This document shows, piece by piece, positions 35,474 through 45,168 of a stretch of 64,000 nucleotides of DNA (positions are counted from its first letter, which is position 1; each line of letters starts with the position of its first letter). The notes beneath the pieces were generated by a model that did not search any database, had not been told where the DNA came from, and saw only the letters and a program-made list of their open reading frames with translations. Source of the stretch: Nibrella saemangeumensis (GTDB lineage Bacteria > Bacteroidota > Bacteroidia > Cytophagales > Spirosomataceae); assembly GCF_039541915.1 (NCBI RefSeq), contig NZ_BAABHD010000003.1:136823-200822 (forward strand), in the 5' to 3' direction. Both the position numbers and the translations under genes were made by a program.

Positions 35474-36911
35474 ACGCATACATAGATGGTTGGACCGCGT
35501 CGGCGTACCGATAGCCTGCCTGTCATTTGCCTTTGCAGCCTGTAAAACGCCTGCTTTACTTACCAGAACAGAGAACAGGACATTGCCTGCTTATTTCAAC
35601 AACGCGCAGGATTCGACGAACACGGCAAAAATCAGTTGGCGCAGCTTCTTTACCGACCCCACCCTGGTTGCGCTGATTGATACAGCCCTGAAAAACAACC
35701 AGGAGCTGAACATCACGACGCAGGAACTAGAGATCGCCCGCAACGAAGTCAGAACCCGACAAGGGGAATACCAGCCTTTTGTCGGACTGAGAGGGGGCGC
35801 CGGTGTCGATAAAGTTGGCCGCTATACGCTGCCGGGTGCTACCGTGGAAGCCACCGAAATCAAACCCGGCAAAAGTACGCCCGATCCGCTGCCTAACCTC
35901 TACGGGGGAGCTTACGCTACCTGGGAAATAGACATCTGGCATAAGCTCCGCAATGCCAAGAAGGCAGCCGTGAACCGGTACCTGGCCAGCGTGGAAGGCC
36001 GAAACTTCACGGTGACGAATCTGATTTCCGAGATCGCCAATTCGTATTATGAATTACTGGCGCTGGATAATGAACTGGAGATTGTCCGGCAGAACATCGA
36101 GATTCAGACTAATGCGCTGCGAATTGTCCGTATCCAAAAAGAGGCCACCCGCGTAACCGAACTGGCCGTACGCCGGTTTGAAGCCCAGGTGCTGAACACC
36201 CAGAATTTGCAGTATGGCATTCAGCAGCGGATTGTCGAGACGGAGAACCGGATCAACTTCCTGACAGGTCGCTACCCACAGCCGGTTGCCCGGAACTCGC
36301 AAAACTTCAATGACCTGGTGCCGGCTACCATGTATGTGGGTCTTCCGTCGCAACTGCTGGCTAATCGTCCCGATATCCGGCAGGCCGAACAGGAACTGGA
36401 AGCCGCCAGGCTGGATGTCAAAGTAGCCAAAGCCCGGTTTTATCCGTCATTGGGCATTTCGGCTAATCTGGGTTATATGGCTTTCAATCCGGCCTATTTG
36501 CTGAAAACCCCGGAGTCATTAATTTTTGGATTAGCAGGCGATCTGGCAGGACCGCTGATCAACAAAAACGCGATTATCGCCACTTACTACAGTGCCAATG
36601 CCCGGCAGATTCAGGCCGTTTATAATTACGAACGGACCATTCTGAACGCGTACATGGAGGTGGCCAATCAGCTGGCGAAGATCAATAATCTGGCGAAGAG
36701 TTATGACGTAAAGGCGAAAGAGGTGCAGGCGCTTACCCAGTCCATCACGATTTCGAATAGCCTGTTCAACTCGGCCCGGGCCGATTATATGGAAGTTCTG
36801 CTGACCCAGCGCGATGCACAGGAATCCCGGTTTGACCTGATTGAGACCAAGATGCAGCAGCTCAATGCTGTGGTCAATATTTACCGGGCGCTGGGTGGCG
36901 GCTGGAATTAA
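35463..36911 (+). CDS. Efflux outer-membrane channel, OprM/NodT type
   Basis: A 482-residue outer-membrane factor, probably a lipoprotein (hydrophobic start then FAFAACKTPALL). Two OEP repeats are visible, each with long helices: ITTQELEIARNEVRTRQGEYQPFVG and AEQELEAARLDVKVAKARFYPSLGI. LANRPDIRQAEQEL is a family hallmark. It overlaps the pump gene by 11 bases and completes the tripartite exporter. Confidence 0.93.
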   Translation: MFNKRIHRWLDRVGVPIACLSFAFAACKTPALLTRTENRTLPAYFNNAQDSTNTAKISWRSFFTDPTLVALIDTALKNNQELNITTQELEIARNEVRTRQGEYQPFVGLRGGAGVDKVGRYTLPGATVEATEIKPGKSTPDPLPNLYGGAYATWEIDIWHKLRNAKKAAVNRYLASVEGRNFTVTNLISEIANSYYELLALDNELEIVRQNIEIQTNALRIVRIQKEATRVTELAVRRFEAQVLNTQNLQYGIQQRIVETENRINFLTGRYPQPVARNSQNFNDLVPATMYVGLPSQLLANRPDIRQAEQELEAARLDVKVAKARFYPSLGISANLGYMAFNPAYLLKTPESLIFGLAGDLAGPLINKNAIIATYYSANARQIQAVYNYERTILNAYMEVANQLAKINNLAKSYDVKAKEVQALTQSITISNSLFNSARADYMEVLLTQRDAQESRFDLIETKMQQLNAVVNIYRALGGGWN

Positions 36912-36933
36912 ATAGGCATAAACTGATTTTTAT

Positions 36934-36948
36934 TACCTTTGTACAAAG
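36934..36948 (+). promoter_or_regulatory. Orphan -7 box within a 12-bp palindrome
   Basis: TACCTTTG at 36934-36941 fits the -7 consensus and overlaps the palindrome CTTTGTACAAAG (36937-36948). It lies after the efflux operon and 60 bases ahead of a strong terminator. Confidence 0.4.
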
Positions 36949-37006
36949 TTTTTCATGAATCACACGAGTTGTATCTCCCCTCCGGGCCTTTAAATTGTCG
37001 ATAACG

Positions 37007-37063
37007 TGTTGACGCATGAAAACCCGCCCCAACTCCATTGGGGCGGGTTTTCATGCGTCAACA
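37007..37063. terminator. Strong bidirectional terminator
   Basis: A perfect 26-bp inverted repeat (37007-37032 with 37038-37063) with a 5-base loop, core CCCGCCCC/GGGGCGGG and flanking AAAA/TTTT. It closes the efflux operon or a short transcript starting near 36948. Confidence 0.88.
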
Positions 37064-37111
37064 TTTACCTCATTGTTCATTTAATGTTCCGTACAGGTTA
37101 GAATACATTTC

Positions 37112-37978
37112 ATGAAAAAATCATATCTGGTATTACATATTGCGGTAATACTTGCCGGCTTTACCGGCGTATTCGGTAAGCTGATCTCTCTGAATGAAGG
37201 GCTGCTGGTCTGGTATCGTGTCTTCTTCTCGGCTGTTTGGCTGTTCTTTATCCTGAAGCTTGTCAACGTAAATACGTTAATCGATCGCCAGGAAAAGGTT
37301 GATGTCGCCAAAGTTGGCCTTTTTATCACAATCCACTGGTTGTTTTTTTATGCCAGCATCAAGTACGCCAACATCTCCATTGGGGTTGTGTGTTATTGCC
37401 TGACCAGCTTTTTCACCGCCATTTTCAGCGGATTTATTAAGAAAAAATTCGTTGCTTCGGAGCTGTTACTGAGTTTGCTTACCTTGTTTGGCATTGGCTT
37501 GATTTTCCATTTTGACGCCACCTATCAGGTAGGCATTGCGCTGGGGACTATCTCATCTGCTTTTGCGGCTCTTTACACGCTCTATAACGAGCGACTAGTG
37601 CAACGGTACGACAGCAAGGTGATTAACTATTATCAGATGATCGGCGGAACGGTTGGCCTGGGCGTTTTACTGCCTGCCTATCTGTATATATTCCCCGCTA
37701 CCAGCCTTCTTCCCGGCTTAAAAGATCTGGTGTACCTGCTGCTTTTGTCCTTGTTTTGTACGGTTGGCTTATACGTTTTATTTGCGGAATCCTTGAAGCG
37801 AATCCCAGCCTTTACCGTCAACCTGAGCTTTAATCTGGAGCCGATCTATGCCATTATAATGGCGTTTCTGTTCTTTGGCGAGAGCAAGACCGTGAATGCA
37901 TCGTTTTATCTTGGCTTGTTTTTCGTGATGGCATCGGTTGCGTTGCAGAGCCTGCTGTCTATCCGGGCAAAAGCATAG
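37112..37978 (+). CDS. EamA/DMT-family transporter
   Basis: A 288-residue protein with ten membrane segments in two EamA halves (FTGVFGKLISLNEGLLVWYRVFF; then GTISSAFAALYTLYNERLV and FTVNLSFNLEPIYAIIMAFLFFGE). Members export amino acids or other metabolites; the substrate is unknown. It lies between two hairpin terminators and is transcribed alone. Confidence 0.9.
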   Translation: MKKSYLVLHIAVILAGFTGVFGKLISLNEGLLVWYRVFFSAVWLFFILKLVNVNTLIDRQEKVDVAKVGLFITIHWLFFYASIKYANISIGVVCYCLTSFFTAIFSGFIKKKFVASELLLSLLTLFGIGLIFHFDATYQVGIALGTISSAFAALYTLYNERLVQRYDSKVINYYQMIGGTVGLGVLLPAYLYIFPATSLLPGLKDLVYLLLLSLFCTVGLYVLFAESLKRIPAFTVNLSFNLEPIYAIIMAFLFFGESKTVNASFYLGLFFVMASVALQSLLSIRAKA

Positions 37979-37983
37979 CGGGA

Positions 37984-38023
37984 AATCAGGGGTCATTTCT
38001 TCCCTGAGAAATGACCCCTGATT
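37984..38023. terminator. Bidirectional terminator
   Basis: A perfect 17-bp stem (37984-38000 with 38007-38023) with a 6-base loop, AATCAGGGGTCATTTCT and its complement, between the convergent EamA and metallo-hydrolase genes. Confidence 0.75.
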
Positions 38024-38077
38024 ATTCCCAATTGGCCCGTCACAAACCATTGGCAGTATTTACCAAACGGTTTGTGT

Positions 38078-39214
38078 TCACGGATACTCCTCCCACCAGC
38101 GCGCCTGCGGCAGCGCCTGCCCCAGCACCACCATTTCACCGATCCGGGGAGTCGTGAGCGTCAGGCCGAGTTCCTGGCCTTTTTTGGTTACGCGCCGGAT
38201 GGGGTCGCGCCAGGTATGCAGCGCCAGATTGAACTTGCCCCAATGAATGGGCATCATTACGGTAGCTTTTACATCCACGGCGGCCTGGGCGGTTTCTTCC
38301 GGCATCATGTGAATATTGGCCCAGTCTTCGTTATAGGCTCCGCACTCCAGCAGGGCCAAGTCAAACGGACCGTATTTTTCGCCGATCTGCCCGAAGCCAT
38401 GGTAGTAGCCGGAGTCAGCTCCGTAGTACACCCGCTTTTCCTTCCCTTTCAAAACCCACGAGGCCCAGAGCGTGGTGTTGCGGTTGGTGAGCGCCCGGCC
38501 CGAGAAGTGCCGGGCGGGGGTGCAGACTAAGGTGATGTTTTCATCGAAGGTCACCGAGTTCCACCAATCCAGCTCCGTAATAGCGCTGTGCGGAATACCC
38601 CACTTGATGAGGTGAGCGCCCACGCCCAGCGGCACATAAAACCGGTTGACTTTGTCTTTTAACTGGAGCATGGTCTGGTAATCGAGGTGGTCGTAGTGGT
38701 CGTGCGACAGAATTACGGCATCAATCGGCGGCAATTCGTCTACCTGGATGTTGTGGTCGTAGTTGAAGCGTTTGGGTCCTATAAACGAAACCAGTGATGC
38801 CCGCTCGCCCACCAATACCGGGTCGGTCAGAAAGGTTTTGCCGTGCATCCGGATCAGCAGCGACGAATGGCCAAACCAGCAGACCGCTACTTCATCCGGT
38901 CCCAGGGCCGCAAACCGCTTCGCATCAAACCGTACGGTTTTCAGGGTTTGGGCGGGTTCGGTATCCTCTCCTCCGCGCAGAAACCGCCACATCACGCTCA
39001 GCATCTTGCTACCGGGAATGTCCATGGTGGTCTCCACCAGATTCTGAAACTTACCGTCGCGGTAGTTGGGGGAGGCTTCAATACGCTTCAGCCGATCATC
39101 GGCGGGATTGCTGCCTACCTGAGGTGCCAGTTGGATGAAGGAATAGCCTACAAGAACCATAAGCAGAATAGCGGAAATCAGAATGAGAAGGGTCATTTTT
39201 ACGATGCGTTTCAC
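38078..39214 (-). CDS. MBL-fold metallo-hydrolase (NAPE-PLD/RomA-like)
   Basis: A 378-residue metallo-beta-lactamase-fold protein with an N-terminal membrane anchor (LLILISAILLMVLVGYSFIQL). Metal motifs: SHDHYDHLDY, then PARHFSGR, GADSGYYHG and MMPIHWGKFNLALH. The pattern with WFGHSSLLIRMHGKTFLTDP is that of the NAPE-PLD/UlaG-like group, which includes outer-membrane-protein modulators and phospholipases. The substrate cannot be set. It is divergent from the Crp-like regulator. Confidence 0.88.
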   Translation of the reverse strand: MKRIVKMTLLILISAILLMVLVGYSFIQLAPQVGSNPADDRLKRIEASPNYRDGKFQNLVETTMDIPGSKMLSVMWRFLRGGEDTEPAQTLKTVRFDAKRFAALGPDEVAVCWFGHSSLLIRMHGKTFLTDPVLVGERASLVSFIGPKRFNYDHNIQVDELPPIDAVILSHDHYDHLDYQTMLQLKDKVNRFYVPLGVGAHLIKWGIPHSAITELDWWNSVTFDENITLVCTPARHFSGRALTNRNTTLWASWVLKGKEKRVYYGADSGYYHGFGQIGEKYGPFDLALLECGAYNEDWANIHMMPEETAQAAVDVKATVMMPIHWGKFNLALHTWRDPIRRVTKKGQELGLTLTTPRIGEMVVLGQALPQARWWEEYP

Positions 39215-39298
39215 AGTAGCAGGAGCAATAGTGGCAATTTACAGTGTTTCTCAGCCTCCTAAAGGTACAAGTTTACGCTGAATCATTAGTTTTAGCTA

Positions 39299-39898
39299 TT
39301 GATTTACACGAACGGCGGGGTGGAACAGGAAGCATTACAAAAACTGGTTTTTAAAACGTATCCGCTGCCGGACGACGAGTGGCAAGCCTTTGCTGCCTGC
39401 TGGCACCCGGTAAACTACAAGCGCAGGACGGTGATAACCGCAGCCGGCGAGGTTGAGCGGTACCTCTACTTTGTACTGGAGGGTGTGCAGCGGGCCTACT
39501 ACCTGGGCGAAGGACACAAAGAGGTAACGTTAATCTTTTCGTATACCGGCTCCTTTTCCGGCATCGCCGATTCGTTTCAGCTCCAGCGTCCGTCGCGCTA
39601 TTACCTCGAAACCCTCACCGCCAGCCGATTCCTCCGGATGACGTATTCGGATTTTGCCCAGCTGATTGACAAACACCCAGCGATCAGCCGATGGGCTCAC
39701 CTGGCCACGGCCCAGGCTATGTCGGGTTTGATGGACCGGTATATTGAGATTGCCACCTATTCTGCCGAAGAGAAATTCCGGGTGTTGCTGACCCGCAGCC
39801 CGCATGTACTGCAATTGATTCCTCACAAATACCTGGCCTCCTACCTTGGGCTGGACCCCACAACATTCAGTAAACTAATGGCGTCGGTAAAATTGTGA
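39299..39898 (+). CDS. Crp/Fnr-family regulator-like protein
   Basis: A 199-residue protein with a cyclic-nucleotide-binding beta roll (RTVITAAGEVERYLYFVLEGVQRAYYLGEGHKEVTLIF) and the Crp dimer helix, but a poor C-terminal helix-turn-helix: PHKYLASYLGLDPTTFSKLM. This subtype is frequent in Bacteroidota. There is no in-frame ATG near the start; TTG at 39299 or GTG at 39320 is used. It is divergent from the metallo-hydrolase gene and may regulate it. Confidence 0.85.
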   Translation: MIYTNGGVEQEALQKLVFKTYPLPDDEWQAFAACWHPVNYKRRTVITAAGEVERYLYFVLEGVQRAYYLGEGHKEVTLIFSYTGSFSGIADSFQLQRPSRYYLETLTASRFLRMTYSDFAQLIDKHPAISRWAHLATAQAMSGLMDRYIEIATYSAEEKFRVLLTRSPHVLQLIPHKYLASYLGLDPTTFSKLMASVKL

Positions 39899-39906
39899 GC
39901 GGGGGT

Positions 39907-39935
39907 AAAATCTTGGTCTGCACCAAGATTTTTTC
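39907..39935 (+). terminator. Terminator after the Crp-like gene
   Basis: An 11-bp stem AAAATCTTGGT/ACCAAGATTTT (39907-39917 with 39922-39932), a 4-base loop and a T-run. Confidence 0.8.
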
Positions 39936-39975
39936 GGATAGCCTTCGGTAGTTTTATGTTACAAAACACTCAGGT

Positions 39976-40575
39976 ATGACAAACTTTAACAGCGGGAGTT
40001 TGCTTCGGCAACAGCAACAGGAGGTAGAACAGCTTATTCAAATTGTAGAGGAGCTTAGTGTATTACCAACTCACCAGTTGTTACAGGCTCCCGCAATCGG
40101 GCAGTGGAGCATCGCTCAGTGCCTGGAACACCTGAACAGCTACGGGCACTACTACCTGCCTTTAATGGAGCAGGCTATCCGGCAGGGTGAAGCGCGTCAG
40201 TTGCCCCCAACCGATACCTTCCGCAGCAGCTGGCTGGGCGACTATTTCACCAATGCCATGCTTCCCAAAGCTGACGGCTCCATCGGCTACAAAGCCAAGG
40301 CATTCAAAAACCACCAGCCCAAACCCCAACTGGACGCCAAGGCAGTACTCACCAAGTTTCTTCGACAGCAGCATCAATTGATCCACCTGTTGCAGCAGGC
40401 GCAGTCAGTTAATATAGGCCGGTTGAAGATACCCATCTCCATTGCCCGCTGGATCAGTCTGCCATTGGGTGATGCCTTCCGGTTTCTCATCGCCCATGAG
40501 GTCCGTCATGTGTTGCAGGCGCAAAAAGCCCGCAAGGCTATTCTGCCCAGCGGACCTTCTTTGGTAAGTCAGTAA
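39976..40575 (+). CDS. DinB-family protein
   Basis: A 199-residue four-helix DinB/YfiT-like protein. Metal-binding histidines are in WSIAQCLEHLNSYGHYY and FLIAHEVRHVLQAQ. Members often act as metal-dependent thiol transferases (bacillithiol or similar), but the role here is unknown. It stands alone, about 100 bases before the GAF gene on the same strand. Confidence 0.88.
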   Translation: MTNFNSGSLLRQQQQEVEQLIQIVEELSVLPTHQLLQAPAIGQWSIAQCLEHLNSYGHYYLPLMEQAIRQGEARQLPPTDTFRSSWLGDYFTNAMLPKADGSIGYKAKAFKNHQPKPQLDAKAVLTKFLRQQHQLIHLLQQAQSVNIGRLKIPISIARWISLPLGDAFRFLIAHEVRHVLQAQKARKAILPSGPSLVSQ

Positions 40576-40673
40576 AGTCACGTTTTAAAACCTCTAGGAG
40601 CTGATCTTGCTCAGTTTTGCTTGACTAGGTCGGCAGAGTCGGCGTTATTTGCCACAAACTTGACGACTACAAC

Positions 40674-41156
40674 ATGACTATAGATACCGCCCCTGTTTTT
40701 AACTTTTTAGAGAGTCAGCCCGAAGCAATCGAGTGGAACCAACTCCTGAGCAAAATCCTGACCGCCTTCGACTGCACTACGGGTACCATACATACGCTCG
40801 ACCCCGACACCAATCTGCTGCACCTGAAAGCCCAGCAGGGTATCCCTGAGTTTCTGCTGCCCAAAATGACGGTTATACCCGTCGGCAAAGGCATGGCGGG
40901 GGTAGCCGCCGAACGCCGGCAGCCAGTGCAGATATGCAACCTGCAAACGGATGAATCGGGCGTAGCCCGTCCCTCAGCCCGGGATACGAAGGTAGAGGGT
41001 TCCATGACGGCCCCGCTGATGCTGGACGGAGAGTTATACGGTACCCTGGGAATCGCTAAACCGGTACCCTACGATTTTACCGAGGAAGAAACGAACACGC
41101 TGATGCAAATTGGGGAAGCAATCAGCCGGAAACTGGCGGTTCAACCAAGTGCCTGA
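40674..41156 (+). CDS. GAF domain protein
   Basis: A 160-residue single GAF domain: TGTIHTLDPDTNLLHLKAQQGIP, VIPVGKGMAGVAAERRQPVQICNL, then GSMTAPLMLDGELYGTLGIAKP. It has no output domain. Family members bind small ligands or act in redox sensing (free-methionine-sulfoxide reductase type), but the required cysteines for that are not evident. Confidence 0.87.
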   Translation: MTIDTAPVFNFLESQPEAIEWNQLLSKILTAFDCTTGTIHTLDPDTNLLHLKAQQGIPEFLLPKMTVIPVGKGMAGVAAERRQPVQICNLQTDESGVARPSARDTKVEGSMTAPLMLDGELYGTLGIAKPVPYDFTEEETNTLMQIGEAISRKLAVQPSA

Positions 41157-41295
41157 GCGGGCACAGTTTTTCTTTACAACCTGATTGTCAGCAGAAAACC
41201 TTCAGATAAGACAATTAAACATTTATCGCCTAAATCTATTCTTTTGTTAGTGTGGAGATTCCACGGAATAACAACAGACATTAATGATTTAGACG

Positions 41296-42135
41296 ATGGA
41301 TTTTTCAGCTATTTCTTCCAATATAACATCTCCGCGACCCGAGTGGGTACAGCGCTTCGCCCGATTTGGCCTGACGGCCAAAGGTATTGTATACTGTCTG
41401 GTAGGTATTCTGGCCTTCATGGCCGCCTTTGAACTTGGCGGAAACTCAGAGCAAAATCTAAATAAACAGGGTATATTCCAGTTTATTCTGGAGCAACCAT
41501 TCGGTCAGGTGCTGCTGGCCCTGGTGGCTGTTGGGCTGATTTGTTACGCCCTTTGGCGGCTGACGCAGGCCTTTATGGATACTGAACGAAAAGGAACCGA
41601 CGCGAAAGGCATTGCCCGGCGGATCGGATACGCCTTCAGCGGCTTAGTTTATGGGACACTGGCTTTTTACGCTGTTAAGATGGTTCTGGGAAGTTCTTCC
41701 GGTTCGGGAGGTGGTAACTCCCGCCAGACACTGGCTCGTAAACTCCTTGAGCAGCCGTTTGGTCAGTGGCTGGCGGGGGCCGTCGCGCTGGGTATCATCG
41801 GCATTGGGATTTACCAGATTTACCGGGCTTATTCGGGCAAATACCTGAAAAAAATTCAGTCGTCCCGATTACCGACGGATAAGCAACATCTGCTCATTCA
41901 GACGGGTAAAGTGGGGTATACTGCCCGCGGAATTGTGTGGGGTATCATTGGCTTCCTGTTCATGAAGGCGGCCATCAACGCCAATGCACAGGAAGCGGGT
42001 GGCAGCAGCAGCGCCTTTGCGTTTCTGGAGAACTCCAGCTATGGCTCGTTTCTGCTGGGAGCCGTAGCCATCGGGTTGCTTTGCTACGGCATCTTTATGT
42101 TTGTCCGCGCCAAGGCGGAAGTTATTAATACGTAG
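41296..42135 (+). CDS. DUF1206 membrane protein
   Basis: A 279-residue protein with three repeats of a two-helix DUF1206 module, each opening FARFGLTAKGIVYCLVG, IARRIGYAFSGLVYGTL or VGYTARGIVWGIIGFLF and followed by a segment such as EQPFGQVLLALVAVGLICYALWR. The function is unknown. The length fits the three-module form of the family. Confidence 0.9.
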   Translation: MDFSAISSNITSPRPEWVQRFARFGLTAKGIVYCLVGILAFMAAFELGGNSEQNLNKQGIFQFILEQPFGQVLLALVAVGLICYALWRLTQAFMDTERKGTDAKGIARRIGYAFSGLVYGTLAFYAVKMVLGSSSGSGGGNSRQTLARKLLEQPFGQWLAGAVALGIIGIGIYQIYRAYSGKYLKKIQSSRLPTDKQHLLIQTGKVGYTARGIVWGIIGFLFMKAAINANAQEAGGSSSAFAFLENSSYGSFLLGAVAIGLLCYGIFMFVRAKAEVINT

Positions 42136-42299
42136 TTTTAATCCAGATAATGTGCCAGCCAAGGAATATTGAAGTGTATTCGCAACCAGGTTAGCCTGTA
42201 GAGGTTCCCAAACACGCCTATTTGCTAATCCGTGGTGCGCATGAATTGCAAATCCGTGGTAGGTTTTGTACCTTTTCCCTCCTAACCAAAACCCTTACC

Positions 42300-43337
42300 A
42301 TGAAAGCTTTAGTAACCCTGATGGCCCTGGGGCTGCTGGCGTTTACGCCCCCCAAAAAAGAGCCGGTCAGCAAAGCCATGGCCTCGGCTGTGCGAACCTT
42401 CCTCAATGCGCTGGATGCCGAACAACGGAAACAGGCTATCTTCCCCTTCGATAGCGACGAGCGATTTAACTGGCATTTTGTGCCCCGCGAGCGCAAAGGC
42501 CTGCCGCTGAAGCAGATGAACGACAAGCAGCGGCAGGCAGCTATGGCCCTGCTGAAAACCGCGCTGAGTGAGCAGGGTTACACCAAGGCTACGGCCATTA
42601 TTGATCTGGAAAATGTCTTGCGCATTGTCGAGAAACGGCCGGCCAACGATACCTACCGCGATCCCGAAAACTTTTCGTTTACCGTTTTTGGCGAGCCCTC
42701 GGAGAAGGAGCCCTGGGGCTGGCGGATCGAAGGGCACCACCTGTCGCTGCACTTTTCGTCGCTGACCAACAAGATCATCGATATGACGCCGGCCTTCATG
42801 GGCAGCAATCCCGGTGAGGTGCGCATTGAGGGACCGCAAAAAGGCAAGCAGATTCTGAAGCAGGAAACGGCGCTGGGCTATGCCCTGCTGAACTCCCTTA
42901 CGGAAGACCAGCTGAAGAAAGCCGTTATCTCGGAAACCTGCCCCAACGACATCGTCACGAGTAACAAGCGAAAAGCCTCACTCGACAAACAGGAGGGACT
43001 GGCGTATGCCGACATGACCAGCCCTCAGCAGAAGCTGTTTCTGGACCTGCTGAACACCTATCTCGGCAATTTCCATGTCACGCTGGCCGATCAGCAGCTG
43101 GACCGGCTAAAACAGGCCGGGCTTGATAAACTGATGTTTGCCTGGATGGGTGACCGGCAGCCCGGCTTTGGCCCCGGCAAGGGCCAGTATTACCGCATTC
43201 ACGGTCCTACCCTGCTGATCGAATACGACAACAGCCAGAACCAGGCCAACCACATCCACTCCGTGGTGCGCGACCTGACCAAAGACTTCGGCGATGACCT
43301 GCTGACGGAGCATTATAAAAGCCAACATGGGAAGTAG
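42300..43337 (+). CDS. DUF3500 secreted protein
   Basis: About 345 residues with a short signal peptide (MKALVTLMALGLLAFTPPKK). The body matches DUF3500: FNWHFVPRERKGLPLKQM, WGWRIEGHHLSLHFSSL, and near the end YRIHGPTLLIEYDNSQNQANHIHSVVRD. The function is unknown. The ATG at 42300 with the signal peptide was chosen over the upstream open frame. Confidence 0.9.
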   Translation: MKALVTLMALGLLAFTPPKKEPVSKAMASAVRTFLNALDAEQRKQAIFPFDSDERFNWHFVPRERKGLPLKQMNDKQRQAAMALLKTALSEQGYTKATAIIDLENVLRIVEKRPANDTYRDPENFSFTVFGEPSEKEPWGWRIEGHHLSLHFSSLTNKIIDMTPAFMGSNPGEVRIEGPQKGKQILKQETALGYALLNSLTEDQLKKAVISETCPNDIVTSNKRKASLDKQEGLAYADMTSPQQKLFLDLLNTYLGNFHVTLADQQLDRLKQAGLDKLMFAWMGDRQPGFGPGKGQYYRIHGPTLLIEYDNSQNQANHIHSVVRDLTKDFGDDLLTEHYKSQHGK

Positions 43338-43372
43338 TATTGGTTCAATGGTTAATTGGTTTACTGGGTATG

Positions 43373-43406
43373 AAACGGCTCTCCGTACAAATGGAGAGCC
43401 GTTTTT
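43373..43406 (+). terminator. Terminator after the DUF3500 gene
   Basis: A 12-bp stem AAACGGCTCTCC/GGAGAGCCGTTT (43373-43384 with 43393-43404) followed by Ts. Confidence 0.85.
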
Positions 43407-43518
43407 ATGACCTCAATCAGCTTTATATGTAAACTTTATCATAGCCTTAAGAGGTTTTTAGCGTCGTATCTTCGCGCAGCAATAAACAAGACGTTAACTC
43501 CGCTAACTATTCACCATC

Positions 43519-45168
43519 GTGTCCACTTCGTTTGCACACCCTTACACGTTCGACCCCAAATACACCCGAAGCGTCGCCTATTTCTCAATGGAATACGCCA
43601 TTCACCAGCCGCTCAAGATCTACGCCGGTGGGCTTGGCTACCTCGCCGGTTCGCACATGCGCAGTGCCGCCCAACTGCTGCAAAACCTGGTGGGTGTAGG
43701 TATTCTCTGGAAATACGGCTATTATGATCAGGTGCGGCAGCCCGACCAGCGAATGGGCGTATCGTTTGTCGAAAAGGTGCATGGGTTTCTGGAGTCTACC
43801 AATATAAAATTTAAGATACGGGTTAATCACTCGACCGTTACCGTCACAGCATACTACCTGCCTCCGCATCATTTTGGCACCGTACCCATGTTTCTGCTGA
43901 GTACCGACCTGCCCGAAAACGATTACCTGGCGCAGACCATTACCCATAAACTATATGACCCAAACCCGGAAACCCGCATCGCCCAGAGTATTCTGCTCGG
44001 TATCGGGGGGGTGAGGTTACTGGATGAATTGGGGATGATACCGGATATCTACCACCTCAACGAATCCCATGCGCTGCCACTGGTGTTTGCCCTGTACGAG
44101 AAATGGCAGGACTGGCAGAAAGTGCAGGAACACCTGGTGTTTACCAACCACACGCCCGAAGCCGGCGGCAATCAGAAAACCGATATGCGGTTTCTGGAGC
44201 GACTGAGCTTTTTTGGCCAGGTACCTACAGACGAAGTAAGACGGTACTTTCAGCCCGAAGGAGACATACTCGATCATACCCTGGCAGCTCTGCAACTGGC
44301 CAAAGTCTCTAATGGTGTGTCCAGAATGCATACCCGGACGCTCCGGCAGATGTACAGCAACCGGCCGCAGCTTGAGCCGATTGTCAGCATCACCAACGCC
44401 CAGAATGAACACTATTGGGCGGATGCGCGCTTATACGAACACCTCCGCAACCAGGATGACGAAGCAATCACCCACCGGAAAAAACACCTGAAACACCCGC
44501 TGCTGGAGGAGATAGCCGACCAAACCGGTAAGCTATACAAACCAGAGGTGCTGACCATCGTCTGGGCTCGCCGGTTTGCCGGATACAAACGTGCCGACTT
44601 ACTGTTACACGACCTCGAACGCTTTCACCGTTTGATCGCCAACTCCGCCTTTCCGGTTCAGTTTATCTGGGCGGGCAAACCCTACCCGGCCGACTACCAG
44701 GGCATCGGTATTTTCGACCGGATTGTCGATCTCAGCAAGCACTACCCCAACTGCGCCATTCTGACCGGCTATGAACTGCGTCTTTCGAAGATCCTGAAAC
44801 AGGGAGCCGATGTCTGGCTGAATACCCCCCGCGTCACCCGCGAAGCCTCCGGCACCAGCGGAATGACGGCCGCCATGAACGGAGCCATCAATGTCTCGAC
44901 CCTCGACGGCTGGATTCCTGAATTTATCCGGGACAAGGTCAACGGGTTTGTCATTCCGCCGGTCGATAGCCAGTTGTCAACCTTTGAACAGGATCAGGCC
45001 GATGCCGGTCAGTTGTATGATTTGCTGGAGCAGGTGGTTATCCCGATGTATTACCAGCAGCCGGCACAGTGGCTTTCGGTCATGAAGAATAGCCTGGATG
45101 ATGTTGTGCCTTACTTCGACTCCGACCGAATGGCGGCCGAGTATTACGACCGGCTGTATAACGGATAA
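43519..45168 (+). CDS. Alpha-glucan phosphorylase homologue lacking the PLP lysine
   Basis: A 549-residue GT35-type protein of the short alpha-glucan phosphorylase group. Seen: YFSMEYAIHQPLKIYAGGLGYLAGSH, THK-like N-terminal region, LNESHALPLVFALYE, FTNHTPEAGGNQ, VWARRFAGYKRADLLL, WAGKPYPADYQG and REASGTSGMTAAMNGA. In active phosphorylases a lysine in ASGT(G/S)(N/G)MK binds PLP; here it is Thr450 (codon ACG, one base from Lys). It may be inactive as a phosphorylase or work differently. The start is GTG. It lies upstream of stress-protein genes. Confidence 0.85.
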   Translation: MSTSFAHPYTFDPKYTRSVAYFSMEYAIHQPLKIYAGGLGYLAGSHMRSAAQLLQNLVGVGILWKYGYYDQVRQPDQRMGVSFVEKVHGFLESTNIKFKIRVNHSTVTVTAYYLPPHHFGTVPMFLLSTDLPENDYLAQTITHKLYDPNPETRIAQSILLGIGGVRLLDELGMIPDIYHLNESHALPLVFALYEKWQDWQKVQEHLVFTNHTPEAGGNQKTDMRFLERLSFFGQVPTDEVRRYFQPEGDILDHTLAALQLAKVSNGVSRMHTRTLRQMYSNRPQLEPIVSITNAQNEHYWADARLYEHLRNQDDEAITHRKKHLKHPLLEEIADQTGKLYKPEVLTIVWARRFAGYKRADLLLHDLERFHRLIANSAFPVQFIWAGKPYPADYQGIGIFDRIVDLSKHYPNCAILTGYELRLSKILKQGADVWLNTPRVTREASGTSGMTAAMNGAINVSTLDGWIPEFIRDKVNGFVIPPVDSQLSTFEQDQADAGQLYDLLEQVVIPMYYQQPAQWLSVMKNSLDDVVPYFDSDRMAAEYYDRLYNG

